This document shows, piece by piece, positions 30,748 through 34,797 of a stretch of DNA of 34,797 nt. How positions within the stretch are numbered: the first letter of the stretch is position 1; each line of letters opens with the position of its first letter. The stretch is from Sulfurimonas sp. (GTDB lineage Bacteria; Campylobacterota; Campylobacteria; Campylobacterales; Sulfurimonadaceae). Made by a program: the position numbers and the translations under genes. The notes under the pieces were generated by a model, which saw only the letters and a program-made list of their open reading frames with translations, was not told the DNA's origin and made no database searches. Where the stretch lies: NCBI RefSeq assembly GCF_028694895.1, contig NZ_JAQVKA010000012.1, positions 1 through 34,797 on the forward strand, written 5' to 3'.

Positions 30748-33231
30748 CTATTCCAATTCATCTGAGCCAAAAATTGAGTCATCATCTTCGTCTTCTTCTA
30801 TAGGTTGTTTTGGACAACGAGAAACGTTTACAACATCATCACCTTTTACAATATAGACACCGCTTGTATTCCTACTTGATTTAGAGATGGTTTGCATATC
30901 AACTCTTATCATTTTTCCAGCTTTTGTAAGAGCCATCATGTCCATATCTTCATCTACCATAAGACATCCGACAACATATTTTCCAGTTTTAGCAGTCATT
31001 TTCATAGCTATAACACCGCTTCCACCACGGTTTGTTAAACGATACTCTCCAGCATCCGTACGTTTACCGATACCTTTTTCACTAACTATGAGTATCTCTT
31101 CTTCATCATTTGCAATTATGTTAGCATCAACTACTTCATCTTCTGCGTGTTTAAACTTGATACCTCTAACACCTCTTGTATTTCTACCTTGATCACGTGT
31201 TTTTTCAATATCAAACTTTATACACTGTGCTAATTTAGTTACTATAAAGAGATACTGTATGCTCTTATCAGCGATTTTAGCTGTAATGATAGAGTCATCA
31301 TCATCAAGACTTATTGCTCTTACACCATTACTTCTGATGTTTGAGAATTCGCTTAGATTTGTTCTCTTTACAACACCTTTTTTAGTGAAGAATACTAAAG
31401 ATTTATCTTCACTAAAGTCAGTTGTTGGGTTGATTGATTGAATTTGCTCATCTGCTACAAGGTTTAGAAGATTTACAACTGCTTTACCTTTTGCTGTTCT
31501 GCTTCCTTCTGGAATCTTATAAACTTTAAGCCAGTGAAGTTGTCCACGGTCAGTTACAAAAAGAAGTGTATCGTGTGTGTTACATGTAAAGAATCTCTCT
31601 ATAAAGTCATCTTCATAAATAGTAACAGCGATTTTACCTTTACCGCCTCTTTTTTGTTTCTCATATTGTGCTAGTGGAACTCTTTTAATATAGCCTCTAT
31701 GTGTAATTGTTACAACCATTGGCTCATTAGGTATAAGGTCTTCTATATCAATGTCATCATAATCATCTTCTATATCTGTTCTTCTTACATCAGTATATGT
31801 AGCTAAAATTTCATCAAATTCTACATCGATGATTCCATGAAGAACTTCTTCACTTTTTAAGATTGATTCTAAGTAAGCGATAAGCTTGATAAGCTCAAGA
31901 AGTTCGTTCTCGATTTTTTCACGCTCAAGGCCTGTTAATCTTCCAAGACGCATATCCACAATGCTTTGAGCTTGAATAACACTAAAGTCAAACTCTGAAA
32001 CAAGGTTGTCTCTTGCGTCTTCAATATTTTTACTTGATTTTATAACTCTAATAATCTCATCAATAATATCAAGAGCTTTTTTTAGACCTTCTAAGATATG
32101 CGCTCTTGCTTTTGCTTTTTCAAGGTCAAAAATTGTACGACGAATGATAATTGTTTTACGGTGATTTATAAAGTGTTTTAAAATATCAATTATTCCAAAT
32201 ATTCTTGGCTCTTGATTTAAGATAGAGAGCATGATGATTCCAAAAGTTACCTGCATGCTAGTTTGCTTAAAGAGGTTATTTAGAACTATTTCACTCATTG
32301 CATCTTTTTTTAGCTCTATTACAACACGAATACCATCACGGTCAGATTCATCACGAATCTCTGAAACGCCATCAATCATCTTGTCTTTTACAAGGTTTGC
32401 AATGTTTTCAATAAGACGAGCTTTATTTACTTGGTAAGGAAGCTCATCAATGATGATAATATCTCTGTTGCCTTTTTTCTCAATATGAACTTTAGCACGA
32501 ACCTTGATGCGCCCACGGCCAGTCTCATAAGCGTCCATTATCCCTTTTTTACCAAAGATAGTTCCGCCAGTTGGAAAGTCAGGTGCTTTAATATGCTCCA
32601 TTATCTCATAAAGCTCAATATCAGGATTTGCTAATAATGCTTTTAATCCAAGCATAATCTCTTGAGGATTGTGCGGAGGAATATTTGTTGCCATACCAAC
32701 AGCGATTCCAGATGAACCGTTGATTAAGAGGTTAGGAACACGAGTAGGCATAACATCAGGCTCTTTTGTTGTGCCGTCATAGTTGTCTATCATGTTTACT
32801 GTGTTTTTCTCTAAGTCTTTTAGTAACTCTCCAGCATACTTTGTCATCCTAGCTTCAGTATAACGCATAGCAGCAGCGTTGTCTCCATCCACTGAACCGA
32901 AGTTTCCTTGGCCATCTACTAGTTGCATTCTCATAGAGAAGTGTTGCGCCATACGTACAAGCGCATCATAAACAGCAGTGTCGCCGTGCGGGTGGTACTG
33001 ACCAATAACGTCACCAACAATACGCGCCGATTTTTTAAACTTTGATCCATGAGAGAGACTTAGTTTATCCATAGCGTAAAGGATTCTTCTGTGAACAGGT
33101 TTAAGCCCATCACGAACATCTGGAAGTGCACGACCGACAATTACACTCATAGAGTAATCAAGGTAACTACTCTGAAGCGTCTCTTCAATGTTTATGCTTT
33201 GAATATTATCGTTGTTTAACAAGTTGCTCAT
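30748..33231 (-). CDS. gyrA: DNA gyrase subunit A
   Basis: The 827-residue subunit breaks and rejoins DNA during negative supercoiling. The catalytic Tyr lies in the [11 protein letters not shown] stretch. The quinolone-determining region reads [17 protein letters not shown], with the Thr and Asp normal for susceptible Campylobacterota. The GyrA box, here QKRGGKG, marks the DNA-wrapping C-terminal domain, which ends in an acidic tail ([16 protein letters not shown]). ATG 33231 with TAGGTG upstream is preferred to the GTG three codons earlier. It heads a run of eight minus-strand genes. Confidence 0.98.
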   Translation of the reverse strand: MSNLLNNDNIQSINIEETLQSSYLDYSMSVIVGRALPDVRDGLKPVHRRILYAMDKLSLSHGSKFKKSARIVGDVIGQYHPHGDTAVYDALVRMAQHFSMRMQLVDGQGNFGSVDGDNAAAMRYTEARMTKYAGELLKDLEKNTVNMIDNYDGTTKEPDVMPTRVPNLLINGSSGIAVGMATNIPPHNPQEIMLGLKALLANPDIELYEIMEHIKAPDFPTGGTIFGKKGIMDAYETGRGRIKVRAKVHIEKKGNRDIIIIDELPYQVNKARLIENIANLVKDKMIDGVSEIRDESDRDGIRVVIELKKDAMSEIVLNNLFKQTSMQVTFGIIMLSILNQEPRIFGIIDILKHFINHRKTIIIRRTIFDLEKAKARAHILEGLKKALDIIDEIIRVIKSSKNIEDARDNLVSEFDFSVIQAQSIVDMRLGRLTGLEREKIENELLELIKLIAYLESILKSEEVLHGIIDVEFDEILATYTDVRRTDIEDDYDDIDIEDLIPNEPMVVTITHRGYIKRVPLAQYEKQKRGGKGKIAVTIYEDDFIERFFTCNTHDTLLFVTDRGQLHWLKVYKIPEGSRTAKGKAVVNLLNLVADEQIQSINPTTDFSEDKSLVFFTKKGVVKRTNLSEFSNIRSNGVRAISLDDDDSIITAKIADKSIQYLFIVTKLAQCIKFDIEKTRDQGRNTRGVRGIKFKHAEDEVVDANIIANDEEEILIVSEKGIGKRTDAGEYRLTNRGGSGVIAMKMTAKTGKYVVGCLMVDEDMDMMALTKAGKMIRVDMQTISKSSRNTSGVYIVKGDDVVNVSRCPKQPIEEDEDDDSIFGSDELE

Positions 33232-33240
33232 ATAAAACAC

Positions 33241-33443
33241 CTAATCTTTTTAATATTGAAAAATTAATTCTATGAATGGTATCTCAATATCGCTTAAGAG
33301 TTATGTAAAAAATAAGAAAAAATAAATAACTCATCATCGGTGCGGAGATAGAACAGTTGATTAAAAAATAATCATAAAATTGATTAATGTCATAAATTAA
33401 GCATGTATAATTTGAGCAGAAATATTATACAAAGGTATAGAAG
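33241..33443. other. Divergent intergenic region between gyrA and amt
   Basis: This AT-rich stretch of about 200 bases must hold the promoters of both gyrA and amt. A TATAAT for amt is visible at 33406-33411. I found no clear -35, no sigma-54 type GG-N10-GC element by eye, and no open frame of note. Confidence 0.5.
33406..33411 (+). promoter_or_regulatory. -10 box for amt
   Basis: A perfect TATAAT lies 32 bases before the amt ATG; the -35 region is poor. Confidence 0.45.
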
Positions 33444-34694
33444 ATGAAAAGGTATCTCTTAAGTGTGTTATTACCCTCTTTTGCGTTTGCAGAGGATTCG
33501 TTAAATAGTGGCGACACTGCTTGGATGTTAGTAGCAACTGCTTTTGTAATGTTAATGACACCAGCTGGATTAGCACTATTTTACGGTGGTTTGACACGTT
33601 CAAAAAATATACTTAATACAATGGGTATGAGTTTAGGTGCTTATGCTGTTGGAACACTTGTTTGGGTTGTGGTAGGTTACTCTATAGCATTTGGAGATGG
33701 TGATATTATAGGAAGTGGTAAAGTTATGTTAATGAATATCACTTCAGATACTCTAAGAGGTAGTATTCCAGAACTTTTATTTGTTGCATTTCAGGGAACT
33801 TTTGCAGCAATTGCGGTCGCGATTGCTAGTGGTTCTATGATTGAGCGTGTAAAATTTTCTACATATATAGTTTTTGCTGCTCTTTGGGTAGCTCTAGTTT
33901 ATGCGCCTGTTACTCACTGGGCATGGGGCGGAGGAGAGACTCTTAACTTTGGCGAGATGGATTTTGCGGGGGGAACAGTTGTTCACTTAAATGCAGGTAT
34001 TGCTGGTTTTGTTGTTGCTATGATACTTGGACGCAGAAGAGACTATGGCAAAGTTGCTATTAAGCCATTTTCTCCAGTACTTGTAGTTCTTGGCGCATCA
34101 CTATTGTGGTTTGGATGGTTTGGCTTTAATGCAGGTTCACAACTAGCTTCTGATGGTGTTGCTGCTTCTGCATTTTTAGTTACAAATGTTGCTGCATCAC
34201 TGGGTGTAATTGGTTGGATTATTGCAGAGTGGTTAGTTTATAAAAAAGCAACTTTAATCGGAGGAGCTTCTGGTGCAGTTGCAGGGTTAGTTGCTATTAC
34301 TCCAGCTTCTGGAAGTGCAGGGGTAGATGGTGCAATTATAATAGGTCTAATCGGAGGAGCTATTGGTTTTTTTGGTGTAGCAAAACTTAAAAATATGTTT
34401 AAAGTTGATGATGCTCTTGATGCATTTTGGATTCATGGCTTAGTTGGCATCTGGGGCTCAATTGCAACGGCTATATTTATAGCACCTTATGCAATGAGTG
34501 AAGGCTATAACATCTCTTCTCAGCTTCTCAGTCAAGTTAAGGCAATAGGGTTAACAATACTTTACAGCGCTATTGCAACAGCAGTTGTCTATTTTATAGC
34601 ATCTGCACTTACGGGTGGTGGCAGAGTTGATGATGAGAGTGAGAGTAGAGGTTTGGATGAAACAGTCCATGGAGAAAAGGCAATAAATCTTTAG
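33444..34694 (+). CDS. amt: Ammonium transporter Amt
   Basis: The 416-residue protein has a signal peptide (MKRYLLSVLLPSFAFA) and about eleven transmembrane helices. It carries the channel's twin His pair, H181 in DFAGGTVVHLNAG and H331 in AFWIHGLVGIWG, plus the structural Asp D173. It takes up ammonium across the inner membrane when nitrogen is scarce. A PII gene begins 74 bases later, the usual amt-glnK pairing in which PII blocks Amt when nitrogen is plentiful. AAAGG lies 8 bases before the ATG. The C-terminal tail that contacts PII is complete. Confidence 0.96.
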   Translation: MKRYLLSVLLPSFAFAEDSLNSGDTAWMLVATAFVMLMTPAGLALFYGGLTRSKNILNTMGMSLGAYAVGTLVWVVVGYSIAFGDGDIIGSGKVMLMNITSDTLRGSIPELLFVAFQGTFAAIAVAIASGSMIERVKFSTYIVFAALWVALVYAPVTHWAWGGGETLNFGEMDFAGGTVVHLNAGIAGFVVAMILGRRRDYGKVAIKPFSPVLVVLGASLLWFGWFGFNAGSQLASDGVAASAFLVTNVAASLGVIGWIIAEWLVYKKATLIGGASGAVAGLVAITPASGSAGVDGAIIIGLIGGAIGFFGVAKLKNMFKVDDALDAFWIHGLVGIWGSIATAIFIAPYAMSEGYNISSQLLSQVKAIGLTILYSAIATAVVYFIASALTGGGRVDDESESRGLDETVHGEKAINL

Positions 34695-34768
34695 ATTTTC
34701 TCTAATTGATTATTTGCCAAAAAGAGTAAATGTGGTTACAATTTTAAACTAAATTTGGAGAGATTATT

Positions 34769-34797
34769 ATGAAAAGAGTAGAAGCGGTTATTAAACC
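34769..34797 (+). CDS. glnK: Nitrogen regulatory protein PII, first codons only
   Basis: Only nine complete codons are visible before the window ends: MKRVEAVIK, which matches the start of GlnB/GlnK proteins. TTTGGAGAG precedes the ATG. Its position behind amt favours GlnK, the regulator of the transporter, over GlnB. Confidence 0.8.

Noticed and set aside
32950-33010. Quinolone-resistance substitution in GyrA
   Set aside because: The region reads [10 protein letters not shown]; Thr and Asp are the normal residues in this phylum.
1-34797. CRISPR array, prophage or insertion sequence
   Set aside because: No regularly spaced repeats, transposase, integrase or phage structural genes were seen.

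Overview
The window looks like chromosomal DNA from a Campylobacterota (formerly Epsilonproteobacteria) bacterium, most likely a Sulfurimonas-like sulfur oxidiser. It is AT-rich with short, tightly packed operons. It carries a sulfide:quinone-reductase-like flavoprotein gene, a Helicobacter/Campylobacter-type FlgR without a DNA-binding domain, and the order gyrA-flgP-(flgQ position)-flgR-asd known from Campylobacter jejuni. The genus is an inference. No phage, insertion sequence or CRISPR array was seen.

Left part (1-6.7 kb): the 3' end of an RhlE-type DEAD-box helicase gene, truC, a small CopD-like membrane protein, a hypothetical gene on the minus strand followed by a long hairpin, a secreted Excalibur-type protein, a SpoU-family RNA methyltransferase, a tRNA-Met/tRNA-Asn pair on the minus strand, groES-groEL with a near-consensus promoter, and tpx. 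Next (6.7-13.3 kb) is a minus-strand operon pyrC - response regulator - histidine kinase - exbB - exbD, whose genes overlap or nearly touch. Upstream of it are a phosphohexomutase and a biotin carboxylase, also on the minus strand.

Middle (13.4-25 kb): an AraC/GyrI-type regulator, pepN, then the most unusual block. It contains an SQR-like flavoprotein, an untracked 54-codon gene with an ideal ribosome binding site, a membrane protein whose soluble domain is a peptide deformylase fold with every metal ligand replaced, and a large hybrid histidine kinase. A response regulator converges on this block. A GNAT-nitrilase fusion and a second identical tRNA-Asn gene follow.

Right part (25-34.8 kb): a minus-strand run of eight genes with small gaps: gyrA, an FlgP-like protein, a small exported protein, flgR, asd, a UPF0114 membrane protein, hemE and a radical SAM enzyme. 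It mixes housekeeping genes with flagellar assembly. On the plus strand, amt and the first codons of a PII gene begin an ammonium uptake and nitrogen-sensing operon.

The best candidate for an undescribed system is 16997-22194. A sulfide-oxidising flavoprotein gene is followed by a membrane-anchored, catalytically dead deformylase-like protein that is closely coupled to a multi-domain sensor kinase.
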